From the NCBI RefSeq assembly GCF_000308775.1, contig NZ_BAGJ01000043.1, positions 50,637 to 114,636 on the forward strand: a stretch of DNA of 64,000 nt, in the 5' to 3' direction. Shown here in pieces: positions 43,496-54,500 of the stretch. The notes below the pieces were generated by a model, which did not search any database, was not told where the DNA came from, and worked only from the letters and a program-made list of their open reading frames with translations. Position numbers and translations under genes: made by a program. This stretch comes from Nocardia testacea NBRC 100365. GTDB taxonomy: Bacteria > Actinomycetota > Actinomycetes > Mycobacteriales > Mycobacteriaceae. The stretch's first letter is position 1; each line of letters begins with the position of its first letter.

Positions 43496-44653
43496 GTGAT
43501 GACCACTCCTGCCCTGCCCCCACTCGACGGCATCCGCGTCGTCGACCTGTCCCGCGTCCTCGCGGGACCGTTCTGCACCGCACTGCTCGCCGACGCGGGC
43601 GCCGACGTCGTGAAGATCGAATCGAAGGCCGGCGAGGACTCCCGGCACCTCGGACCGTTCCGCGACGGCGAGAGCATCTATTTCGACATTCTCAACCGGG
43701 GCAAACGCTCCATCGCACTCGATCTGAAGGACACCGCGGACCGGGAGACACTGCTGCGGTTGATCGCCGGCGCCGATGTCGTGGTGGAGAACTTCCGGCC
43801 CGGGGTCACGACGCGGCTGGGTATCGACTACGCCGCGGCCCGGGCCCGCAACCCACGGCTCGTGTACGCCTCGATCTCGGGTTTCGGGCAGCACGGCCCG
43901 ATGTCGCGGGCAGCCGCCTACGACCTCGTGGTGCAGGCCCTGTCCGGGGTCATGAGCATCACCGGCACCCCGGACTCCGGACCTACCCGGCTGGGCGAAT
44001 CGTTCGGCGACACCGTGGCCGGCCTGTTCGCGGCCTGGGGCATCAGCACCGCGCTGCTGGCTGCCCGCGCCACCGGCCACGGGCAGCATCTGGATGTGGC
44101 GATGTTCGACAGCATGCTCACGATGCTGCCCACCGCGCACAGTCAGCTCCAGGCGACCGGTACGACACCGGCGCGGGTCGGCAACCGGCACCCCGTCTCC
44201 ACGCCGTTCGACACCTACCGCGCCGACGACGGTCTGTTCGTTCTCGCGGTCGCCGGCCAGAAGGGGTTCGAGACGCTGGCCCGGACCATGGGCCGGGCCG
44301 AGCTGATCACCGACCCGCGCTTCACCGACGATACGGCGCGCACCCGCAACGAACCGGCCCTGCGCAAGGAGATCGAGTCCTGGGCCGCCGGTCGCACCGT
44401 CGCGCAGATCCTGGAGGTGCTCGACGGCGCCGGCCTGGCCGGCTCGGAGGTATGGAGCGTCGAGCAGGCGCTCGGGTCGGATCAGGCGCGCCACCGTGGC
44501 GTTGTCGAGTCGTTCGAGCATCCGGTGGCGGGGACCGTGTCCTACGTCCGCCAACCGGTGGTGTTCGGTGACAGCGACCGACCGGCGGTTCGGCGGAGTC
44601 CACTGCTCGACGAACACCACGACGAGATCCTCGCCGAGATCCACCCCCGCTAG
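43496..44653 (+). CDS. CaiB/BaiF family CoA-transferase
   Basis: Class III CoA-transferase, about 385 aa, full length. VVDLSRVLAGPFCTALLADA, NRGKRSIALDLKDTADRE, and the catalytic Asp in LDVAMFDSML; GNRHPVSTPFDTYRADDGLF follows. GTG 43496 or the next codon, ATG 43499, starts it. It probably loads an acid with CoA so that the acyl-CoA dehydrogenase 14 bases upstream can oxidise it. A relative lies at the left window edge. Confidence 0.93.
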   Translation: MMTTPALPPLDGIRVVDLSRVLAGPFCTALLADAGADVVKIESKAGEDSRHLGPFRDGESIYFDILNRGKRSIALDLKDTADRETLLRLIAGADVVVENFRPGVTTRLGIDYAAARARNPRLVYASISGFGQHGPMSRAAAYDLVVQALSGVMSITGTPDSGPTRLGESFGDTVAGLFAAWGISTALLAARATGHGQHLDVAMFDSMLTMLPTAHSQLQATGTTPARVGNRHPVSTPFDTYRADDGLFVLAVAGQKGFETLARTMGRAELITDPRFTDDTARTRNEPALRKEIESWAAGRTVAQILEVLDGAGLAGSEVWSVEQALGSDQARHRGVVESFEHPVAGTVSYVRQPVVFGDSDRPAVRRSPLLDEHHDEILAEIHPR

Positions 44654-44705
44654 ATTCGGTGCACGGCCGGCCGCCGCGCCGGCACCCCCGGTATTGGAGT
44701 GAAAC

Positions 44706-45392
44706 ATGGCACCCGGCGATGTGACGCGCAGTGTGAGCCGCACCTTCGAACTGCTCGGCGCGATCATCGAACACGGCGGGCTGACTCTCGCCGATGCCGC
44801 GAAGACGGCCGACCTGGCGACGAGTACGGCGCTGCGGTTGATCCGCAGTCTCGAGCAGACCGAGTTCGTCCGGCGCGGCGAGGACAACGTCTACCGCGCC
44901 GGCCCCCGCCTTCTCCAGATCGGCGCCCGGGCCATCGCCGACAACCAGCTGCTGCTGCGCGCGCGGCGGGCCATGGCCGAGATCGCCGAGCTCACCCGGG
45001 AATCGACCTACCTGTCGGCTCCCGGGCCCCGGGGTACCGCTCTATACCTCGGACAGGTCGAGGGCACGCACGCGATCCGGCACATGGGATGGGTCGGGCA
45101 GACCGTCCCCCTGGACGGGACCGCGGTGGGCGCCGCGCTGCTCGGGAAGGTGGGGCCGCACGGGTACGCGATCGCCCACGACACCATCGAGGACCATTCG
45201 ACCGGTGTGGCGGCGCCGATCTACGACGCAATCGGGCGGATCGTCGGCGCATTGAGCGTCGTCGGGCCCACCTTCCGACTCGACGACGACACCTGCGCGG
45301 GGCACGGGCAGGTGCTCGTCGACCGCTGCGCCCGGTTGTCCATCGAACTGGGGCGGCCCGACGCCGCGAGCGGCGGCCCCGGCCCGGCCTGA
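44706..45392 (+). CDS. IclR family transcriptional regulator
   Basis: Regulator of 228 aa: N-terminal winged helix (VSRTFELLGAIIEHGGLTLA, LATSTALRLIRSLEQTEFVR) and a C-terminal effector domain (YLSAPGPRGTALYLGQVEGT, VPLDGTAVGAALLG, VAAPIYDAIGRIVGALSVVG). Ribosome site GGAGTGAAAC before ATG 44706. Its position after the acyl-CoA dehydrogenase/CoA-transferase pair suggests it controls them, perhaps through the palindrome at 42257. Ligand unknown. Confidence 0.92.
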   Translation: MAPGDVTRSVSRTFELLGAIIEHGGLTLADAAKTADLATSTALRLIRSLEQTEFVRRGEDNVYRAGPRLLQIGARAIADNQLLLRARRAMAEIAELTRESTYLSAPGPRGTALYLGQVEGTHAIRHMGWVGQTVPLDGTAVGAALLGKVGPHGYAIAHDTIEDHSTGVAAPIYDAIGRIVGALSVVGPTFRLDDDTCAGHGQVLVDRCARLSIELGRPDAASGGPGPA

Positions 45393-45574
45393 CCGTGCGC
45401 CCGTCGCCGGATGACGGTCCACCGCAGAAGAATGTGATCGGCGGTTTCTCTCGGGGCGCACAGCTCGTCCCTCGCCTACCTCGACAACGCCACCGTGCCG
45501 ACCATCGTCGACAGCGGACATATTCGGTGGCCGTGACGTGGCGGCGCGCCGCCGTAGGAAGCGGCGCAGACAGC
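45393..45574. other. Gap with a possible alpha/beta hydrolase remnant
   Basis: On the plus strand, from about 45433, VIGGFSRGA has the Gly-x-Ser-x-Gly form of a nucleophile elbow; after a 1-base shift SLAYLDNATVPTIVDSGHI looks like the later part of the same fold. No start, no length and no other motif. It may be a decayed gene fragment or chance. The gap otherwise holds the convergent 3' ends of the IclR gene and the giant gene. Confidence 0.25.
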
Positions 45575-48500
45575 TCACGGGGTAGTACGACCCGTCCAGT
45601 GGAATCCGGTGAAGAATTCGGCCGGATCCACATTCGCCGGTAGGTGGTGGGCGATCTCGGCGGGAGTCGGATAGCGCGGGGTCGATTCGTGGTCGAGATC
45701 GGAGAGCAGCGCCCGCAGGGCCGGGGAGAGAGACCCCTCGTCCTGGGTCAGCGCGAGTCTCGAACGGATATGGTCGCCCAACGCGCGCATGGCCCTGCCG
45801 AGGCGGGCCCGATCCGAATAGTCCCAGTCGAGGTCGTGCGCGATGGCCGCCGCGGCGCCACGCCGTCCCCGGACGGTGACAGTGAAATCCTCGACGTCCG
45901 ATCGGCGGAGGTAATCGCGCAGGGGCGGAACGAAATCCCGGCCGCAACCGGTGGCGCCGTGCCAGGGCTCGACCCACAACTCGTCGAAACGCGCAGAGAG
46001 ACTTCCGTTCTCGTCGAACTCGATACTCAGGTCGAGATCGCCCGCTTCGATCGGGGTCGTGCGATGCAGCACGAAGGCGCCCCGGATCCGGATGCCGGAC
46101 ACCGGGCCCCCGGGCCCGGTCCGCAGATATTGCACCCGAGTCAACTCGAAGTCCAGATCGAGGCCGTACTGCTGTTGCAGTCCCGACAGCGCCGCCCGCA
46201 ATTCGTGCTCGGGCGGCGGATCGGCGAGCAGGTCCGGGATACTGGGCACAGCGGACAGGTCCGGACGCGGAGCGGTACGCGCCCGCGGCGCCGTGCCGGG
46301 ACCGTCGGCGAGCAACTCGGGCCGGGGCAGACTCGGGTCGGCGGCATACATCATGAGCTCGTACACCTGCCGGTAGCTCAGGGGCCGCTCCCCACGTGCC
46401 GCCCACAGCCCGTTGTCCTCGGCGTACTGCCACAGCCAGCGGTAGTCGGAGTAGAGCCGGCGAACCAAGGTGTCGGCCGACCGGGGATCACGACGGATCT
46501 TCTCCACGAAGTGATGGGAGTCGCCGTACAGCGAGTCGAGCACAGCCATCGCCCGCAGCCGGCGGAACTCCCGCACTCCGGACTCCCCGTACTGGTCCCG
46601 GATCTCGGTTTCCACCATTGTTTCCACTCGCTCCATGGCCGCCCACGGCCACGGATTCCAGAAGATCTCGACGTAGTCCCACAGCTGGTGCCGGACGCCG
46701 GCGAGGTTCCAGTTGTCCAGCATCACCTCGCCGTCCGCCCGGACCCACAGGTTGCGGAACGTCGCGTTCCCGTGGCTCAGGCCCGCCTTCCAGGAACTCT
46801 CGCCCGGGATCCAGATCTCGTGCGGCATCGGCCACAGCCGGTCCAGAACCGTTTGCCGTTCGTCGTACTTGACCCGCTGCATGCTCAGGAACAACTGTTC
46901 GTATTCGGTCAGCGGCCGGGCCACCAGGTCGGCGGGCAGGTCGACGGTCTGCAGTCGTCGCAGCTGCCGGAACAGCCCACGTAAGGTCTGCTGCCAGTCC
47001 GGATCGGTAGTGGTGGGGACACGACCCGCGCCCATACTCCGGAACGATCGCTCGCCCGCGCGCGCAAGCGTCGTCGGTACCAGAGCGCCCGCCCGCCGGG
47101 CCAGCTCCTCCGCGCGCTCCTCGTCCAGCTCGATACGCCGGAAACGCCGGTCGTCGCTCAGCAGTTTCGTGTGGACGGGATTGGCCGCCAGATCTTTGCG
47201 GCCCGGAGTGGCCACGACGCGGCGGACCTTCACCGGGTTTCCGTTGTTGTCGACCTCGCACCAGACAAGCGCGTGATAGCCGACGGTGTCGGGGGACCGC
47301 ATCTCGGCGCGGATCAGGATCCGGGTGGCCTCGCTCAGCTGGATACGGCGGCCGCCGAGCGGCTTGGTGAGGTCACGCAGCAGATCCCCGAGCAGGGCGC
47401 TCCCCTGTGCTCGCCGGGCCGGCCTGCGATATTCGATCGGCGCGACCACCGCCGAAGGGTCGGTCAGATCCTTGGTGGCCAGGCGCCGGCCGAACAGGCC
47501 GATCGCGCCGGATCCCCGCTCGGTCTCCACGCCGGCCGTGCCGGGGGCGCCCGGCTCGCCCGGCCGGCTCCAGTCGAACCCGTGGCGCGCCGCCCGGGCC
47601 GCGGCCGCGCCCCGGACCACGGTCTCGAGCGTGTCGGCACCCATCCGGCGCGCCAGATCCTCGGCGGGCCCGAGCAGACGCGGACCACCGTAATCGTCGG
47701 CGAGGCGCTCGAAGTCGGGGTCTGCCTCGCCGAGCCTCGCGGTGACCCGGCCCGCCCGGTCCAGCTCGAAAAAGACCGTCGCCTCACCGTATTCGCGGGA
47801 ACCGTCCATCACCACGGTCCGGAGCCGGATCCGACTCCGGACCTGCGGGTCCGCGTCGCCGACCGGTTCGTACTCGGCCGAGACCGGTTCGAGGCGAGCC
47901 GGTCCAACGGCACGGCTCAGCCCCATGACGGCGCTCCGCAGGACCTGTGTCGCCTCTGCGCCGGGGTTCCCGATACCCGCCCGCAGATACTCCCGAAGGT
48001 CCAGCCGCGGCAGCGCGGCCGGCGCCGGTTCCCGTCCCCCCGGAGGCGGGTCCTGGGCGCGGTTGCCCGGCAGGGGTTGTTGCGCCCACCGCGACAGCAG
48101 GTTCCGCACCTGCGCCGACGTCGGCGTCGGCTGCTGCGCCGCTTCGAACACTATGGCGAGATTGCGGTGCAGGATTCGCGCCGCCTCGTCGAGGAAATCC
48201 CGATCGCGGGCAACCAGCAGCGGCAGCCGGAAACTGTCCCCCGCGACGGACTTCCACGCCTCGAGCACGCGATAACGATCGAAATCGGCGGCCGCGGCGT
48301 CGCCGTAGAAGCGCCGCAGCCGCTCCCGGCACCAGTCCGTGATCGCACGGCGATCGGCATCCGATTGCCAGCTGTTCCGCCCGGCAAAGGCCACGTAATC
48401 CCACACCGCCGGGCCCGGCTGGGACAGTTCGAGGTCCAGCAGCGCCGGCTGTTCCGCTCCCTCCGGTCCCAGGAAGATGATGTTGCCGAGGGTCGGATCG

Positions 48501-51500
48501 CCGTGCAGCGCACCCAGCGGAACATCGCCGTCGGCGGCGGGCCGGACCGCGAACACCTCGTAGAGACCGGGCAGCCCGAGTTCACCGTGCAGCCGATCGT
48601 GTTCGTCGAACTCCAGCCGGATTCGCGCCACCTCCCGTGCCATCCGCCGCTCCCATTCGGCCCGGCTCCTGGGCGGATCCTGCTCGAGCGTGATGTCGCG
48701 CCAGTCGGTCTCGTGTAACGCATGGAGCCGATCGAGCGCACCGAACACCGCCTCGGCCGTCTGCAGGAGCGGATCCTGCGGCGTCGGGTGCCGGCCATCG
48801 AGGAACTCGTGGATCATGTACCGCTCGGGGTAGGCCTCCTGGGCACCGCTGTGCAGCAGCTGCGGAACCCGGACATTCGCTCTGCGGCACAGCGACACCG
48901 CGGCCTCCTCGCCGAAGACCAGGCCGATCCGAGGGTCGAAGTTGGGATTCGGGGTGTCGAGGGATACCCGGACGACGACCCGGCGGCCGTCCGGTAGCGG
49001 GATCACCCACACGCCGTGGTGGTTTCCGGCGAAGTCGGCGCGGTCACGCACCAGAGTGATCAGCAGGTCGATCTCTTGTTCGGTCAGGGTCGGGTCGTCC
49101 ACGGTGAAATACAGCCGCGACATCCGGGTCATCGGCCGCGGCCCGGTATCGGAAGTGGCCGGTCCGGCCCCGGCCGGCGCACCCTCCAGCACACCCCACC
49201 AGCGGCGGTTCTCCGGCCAGTCGTGCGGCAGGACACCGAAATACCTCGCCAGCTCGGCGAATGTCGGACGTGCCTCGACGGGCCGGTCGAACCGGTCGAG
49301 CATCGGATCGGCAACCGTACCGCGGAGGTCGGCGCTCAACAGGTGCGTGGTGCTCTCCCGCGATTCGGCCAGATGCTCGGGATCCGTGTCCATCCGCAGA
49401 CCGTGCCGCGCGGCCATCCGGAAACCTGCCGGACCGTGGACCGGCAGGATGATCCGGCCACCGGCCCCGACGGATTCGCGAATACGTGGCACGAAGTACT
49501 GCAGGAAGCGGGCGCCGGCGAAACCGGTGTCGATCTCGAGATGATCGAACATCATCTCGAGATCGCCGCTGTCGTCCATCCGGAGGTGGAACCGCATATC
49601 GCCCAATTCCTCCGGGCCACGCGCGCCATCGACGACGATCGTCGCCGAGATGGTGAAGCGGCGGCCGCCCGGTTCGTCGGCCGACCGCACATCGGTCGGT
49701 ACGACGGCGTAGCCGTGCGGTCCGTAGTGCTGACCGACCACGCTGTTCGCGGCGGCGAGTAGCGGATCGCCGGGATGTACGGCCGGTGGCATGGCGACCC
49801 GCGGCCCGGTCGAACCGGCAGCCGGCCGGCTCGGCCGCACTACGGGCGAATCGGGCAGCGGCGGCAGGCCGCGTTCGGCGTTGAGCCCGTTCACCGCCGC
49901 CAGTATCAGGGTGCGGGCCACCTCCGGTTCTTCCGGCTGCCAGCCGCGCAGCCGGCACAACCGCCGATAGTCGGAGTAGAACCGCGCGATCAGGGTTTCG
50001 GCCCGGCCCGGCTCCTTCACGATCTGCTCGACGAAGGTCACCGAATCGGCGTAGAGCGAATCGAGGCACGCCATCAGCAGCAGCCTTTCCAGCTCCGCCT
50101 CGCCACGCGGTCCGTACCGGTTCCGAACCTCCTCCCGGATTCTGGCTTCGACCGCGTCGACCCGATCGGGCGGCCAGTTCGACCACAGCATCGTCACGTA
50201 ATCCCAGAGCGGATGCGTGATGGTGGCATTATCCCAGTCGATCAGCATGATCGTGCCGTCTTCGGCTACCCGGACATTGTCCAGGGTCATATCGTTGTGG
50301 CTGAGGCTCGGCGGCCAGGCCTGATCATCGGTCTCCGGCGACCACGCCTGGTGCGGCGCCAGTCGGAACAGTCGATCCAGCCAGGGCGCGCGGCCACGGT
50401 AGTTGCGACGCTGGTGGTCCAGGTAGAGATACAGATGTTCGGTGACCGGCCGCACACGCAAATGGTCGGGAAGCGCCACCTCCGAAAGCCGGCGCTTGAC
50501 CTCGAACATGCCGTCCAGAGTCGTATTCCAGTCGTCGTCGGTGGTCGCCGGAGTACGTCCCTCGGCGAATTCCTCCACATAGAAATCGCGCCACCGGTAC
50601 ACCCGGGCCGGAACATCGGTCGCGTCGGCGGCGAGTTCCACAGCGTCGGGAACATCGAAGGCCAGTCGGTGATACCAGCGGATATCCCGCTGCGCCGAGG
50701 TCGGATTGCGCGTCAGATCCTTGTCGTCGGTGGCCGCCCGCAACAGCTGGTGCACGACGATCCGATTGCCGTTCTCGTCGTGGAAGAGCCACACACGTTT
50801 GCTGTGGCCCTGCCAGTCCGGTGCGCGCAACCGGGCCCGCAGGAACTGTCTGGCGGCGACTTCCCACTCCATCGTGCCGGCGCCCTCGCGCTCGATGGTG
50901 GCGAACAGTGTCTCCGGTGTGGGCGCCGGATCCGCGGGTGCCACGCCATCCGGTGTGACGTCCGGTTCTCGCCATGTGCCGTCTCGAGCCGACGCCACGT
51001 CGATACACAGAAGCCAGGCTTCGGAGATCCGGTCGAGATCCACTCCCAGATCGATCAGACCGGCCTCGAGTAATTCATGCGGTGTCGGAACCGTACCCGA
51101 CCGCAGCCGACGCTGTATCTCCGTTACCGAAGCGGGCAGGACCGGCTCACGACGTTCCAGTTGGTCCAATGCATTCAGCAGAGCCTCGCGAACAGCGGCC
51201 ATCTCGCCGATGTGGGCTCTGTTCCAGTCGAAGCCGGCGCGGGCCGCCCCTGGGAAGTCGGAGAAATACCCCCGCAAAATCTCCGCACCCGCGTCCCGCA
51301 CGAAATCGAGCGCGAGGCCGTCGACCTTCGAGGCCGAGGGCCCACCTATGTAGTCCGCGACGATCCGGCCGGAATCATCCTTCGTGAATTGGAAGTACCG
51401 TTCTTCGCTCATGCGTGTGCCCCGCGTGACCACGGCGGTCACTACGAGCATGTCCCCGGCAGTGCGCACCCTGCTCGGTTCCAGTCGCAGCGGTCCGTCC

Positions 51501-54500
51501 CAACGTTGCACGAACCGCAATGCTGTCGGGTCCCTGTCGGAGTATTCCGGTCCCGAATACGTGTCGGCCTGGGCGAAGAAATGCTGAATCCACCGCCGCG
51601 GCGCCGCCGCGGGAGCGACCGGTTGCTCGGCTCGTTCGGCAGTTGGTTGGTCAGGCATCAGTGTGCGCAACGACCATTCCAGCAGGAGCACACGAACAGC
51701 GTCCTCGGACATCGAATCCTGACCCGCCGCGAGACGGACCAGGTTGATATTCCGATGGAAGGCCGGCAGCGCCTCGTCGACCGTCAGCAACCCCGTCGCG
51801 ACCTTACGCGGCAGTCGATAGGCGTCACCGATGATCGACTTGCGCGCCTCCAACAACAGATAGCGGTGGAAATCCGCCACCAGGTGGGGGCCGATATCGG
51901 CGCCGTATCGGTGCAGGAGGATCGTCCGGATCTCGGCAGCGACAGCCTCACGTTCGGCATCGTCGGCCCAGTCGTTCACCAGGTAGTAGCGGGCCCAATC
52001 CCAGGCGATAGGACCGTATTGGGCGAGTTTCGCATCCGTGAAGCCGATTCTGCCGTCCGCGCCGCGCCGCATCTTCCGCCGGATCGGGTTCCCGTGCGTG
52101 TATCCCATCCGGCCCTCCGGTTCGCCGAGAAGGGTCGTCTTCCATGTCACGAACAGCGGCACACCGCCGGTCAGCTGATCCAAGCGGTGGTCGATGTCGC
52201 CCTGTTCCAGTTCGATCATCCGAGCTTGCTGCCTCGCGTCCCATTGACGTTGCCACATGGGCGAGGTCATGCTGTGCAGCCGGTACAGTTCCGCGAAGGT
52301 GTCCTCGGTGGTGCGCTCCCAGCCCTCGTCGGCCTTGACCTCGCGACCCGAGACGTATTCGTGGATTGTCACGCGAGTCCGGAAATTCGGCCCGAACGAG
52401 AATGTTTCGGAGTCGTAGAGCGAACGCGGACCGCCGACCCCCGCCTGATGGAACAGGTCGGACGTCTCGGACGCCGACAGGACGGTGGTGTCCAGATCGA
52501 AGCCCAGCTGCTGGGCCTCCTCCAGGTAGACCCGGACCGTCACCATCGGCTCGGAATCGCTGCCCAGGGCGCCGGGGAGCGGAAGATGCCAAACCCCGCA
52601 CTGGTTTTCGGACTCATGCGGGGAGGTGACCCGTACCTGCTCCATCAGCTGGAGTACCTGACTGGGGGTGAGACGTCGCTCCAATCGCGCAGCGACGGGT
52701 TCGGCAGCGACCGGTACCCACGCGCAGCGTTCGCTCAACCACTGTCCGGCGTCGTCGGCCGATTCGAAACCTGCCTGCCGCAGCAGGTCCTCGCCGTGCA
52801 GGACCGCACTGTCGGGATCGTCGGCAACTCTGATCCGTAGAACATCCGCCTCGGCCCCACGCACGAAACGCCGCACCAGATCGAGGAACGAACCGCGGTC
52901 CGCGCCACCGCGGACAGACCGGTACTCCGCAACGAATTCCGACGCCGGACCCGGTTCCACGGACGCGACCAGATCGCCGTTACCGTCCAATTCGAACGAG
53001 ATCGTCAGGTCGCCGAATTCGGCCTGGCCGGTCATCACCACAGCGTGCATGCGTAGGCCACCCTCGATCGACAGCCTCCCCTCGATTCGATGCACCTCCA
53101 ACCGATGTGCCCCGTTCTGCCGGTGACGCAACAGCGTCGCGAGGTCGGTGCCCCCATTCAGTTGGCCGATCGGTACTCCGAGTCGCGGCGGCAACGGTTC
53201 ATCGACCTCGGGTACGAGATACCGCCCCCGTGCGCCGGGCCAGCCGCGGGCGATCCGTTCCGCGAGCAGGTCGAGCGCGGACTGGCATTCGGACTCCGAT
53301 GGCGGGGCCAGATCCGCTGCACGGTGCACAAGCGCGACATCCCGGGCAAATCCCGACAGGAGGTCGCTGTTACGCACACTGCGCGCGGCGAGATTCCGTG
53401 GGACCTGTAGTGCCCGGCCGACAACGGCGATCCTCGCCTCGACCGCGACATAGCGCTCGAAGTCCGCTGCCGCGAGCCGACCGTACTGTCGCATCACCTG
53501 TTGCCAGCACCATGATCGCACTTGCGGCCGAACCTCGGGCGGCCACGGGTTGCGGACAAGGAAAGCGGCATATGCCCAGGCGGGAGGTCCGAGGTCGGGT
53601 CGCGCCGGCCCCTGGCCCGCGAATGTGCCGTCCGGCGTCCGGACCAGGTCGGCAAGAGTAACGGTGCCGCGCAGGTGTACCGGTCGCTGGGCTGCCTCGG
53701 CGTCTCGATTCGGAGCGAACATTCTCGACAGCGCCGGGAGACCGAGTAGCCCGGACCCCGGTCCCAACATCGATCCGGGTTGCAGGCCCGCGATCTTCGC
53801 CTCCACGCTTCGCAGAGCGATATGTAGCCTGGTCTCCCACTCGGCGACCGACATCTCGGGTCGTTCTCCGGCAGTCTGCTGCGCGAACAACTGCCCGGCG
53901 ATATCGCCGCGGAACGACATATCGGTGCTCACGAGGTCGGCCATCGTCAGCGGAGTCCCGGCGATCTGCTCGTGCACAACGAAATACTCGCCCTGATAGA
54001 GGATTCGAGGCTGCGACACCTCGGAGCCCGCGCCCTCGTCCACGGTGGGTATGACATGCAGTAGATCGCCGACGACCGCGAGCGGGTCGGTATCGTCGGT
54101 GACGATCGTCCGCCGCACGGCCACTTTCGCCTGCGTGTCCTCACCTCGGGGGTCCGGCAGCAGCCACAGCCGGTACCCGCCGTCGGTGCCGTGCGGATCC
54201 TCGGTCTCGGTCAGCGCCCACAGCGCCTCGGCCTGAGCATCGGTCAATTCGAAATCGCCGGCTTCATCTCCCGAATTCTCGCCCACCCGGGGTGGTCCGG
54301 TGATCTCGCCGTCGCGTGGGGTCGCGGCATCGGCGGGTTCGGGCCGGTCCCGGTGGAAATCCTCGAGTGCCCCGGTCGCCGGGTCCTCGGTGTACTCGGC
54401 CTTGAAGATCCCCGTGATCTTCGGGAAGCGATTCCGGAATTCGCTTTCGGTCTGCACGCGGGGAATACGCCGGTCCCGCTCGGCCAGTTCGCGGTCCGCG

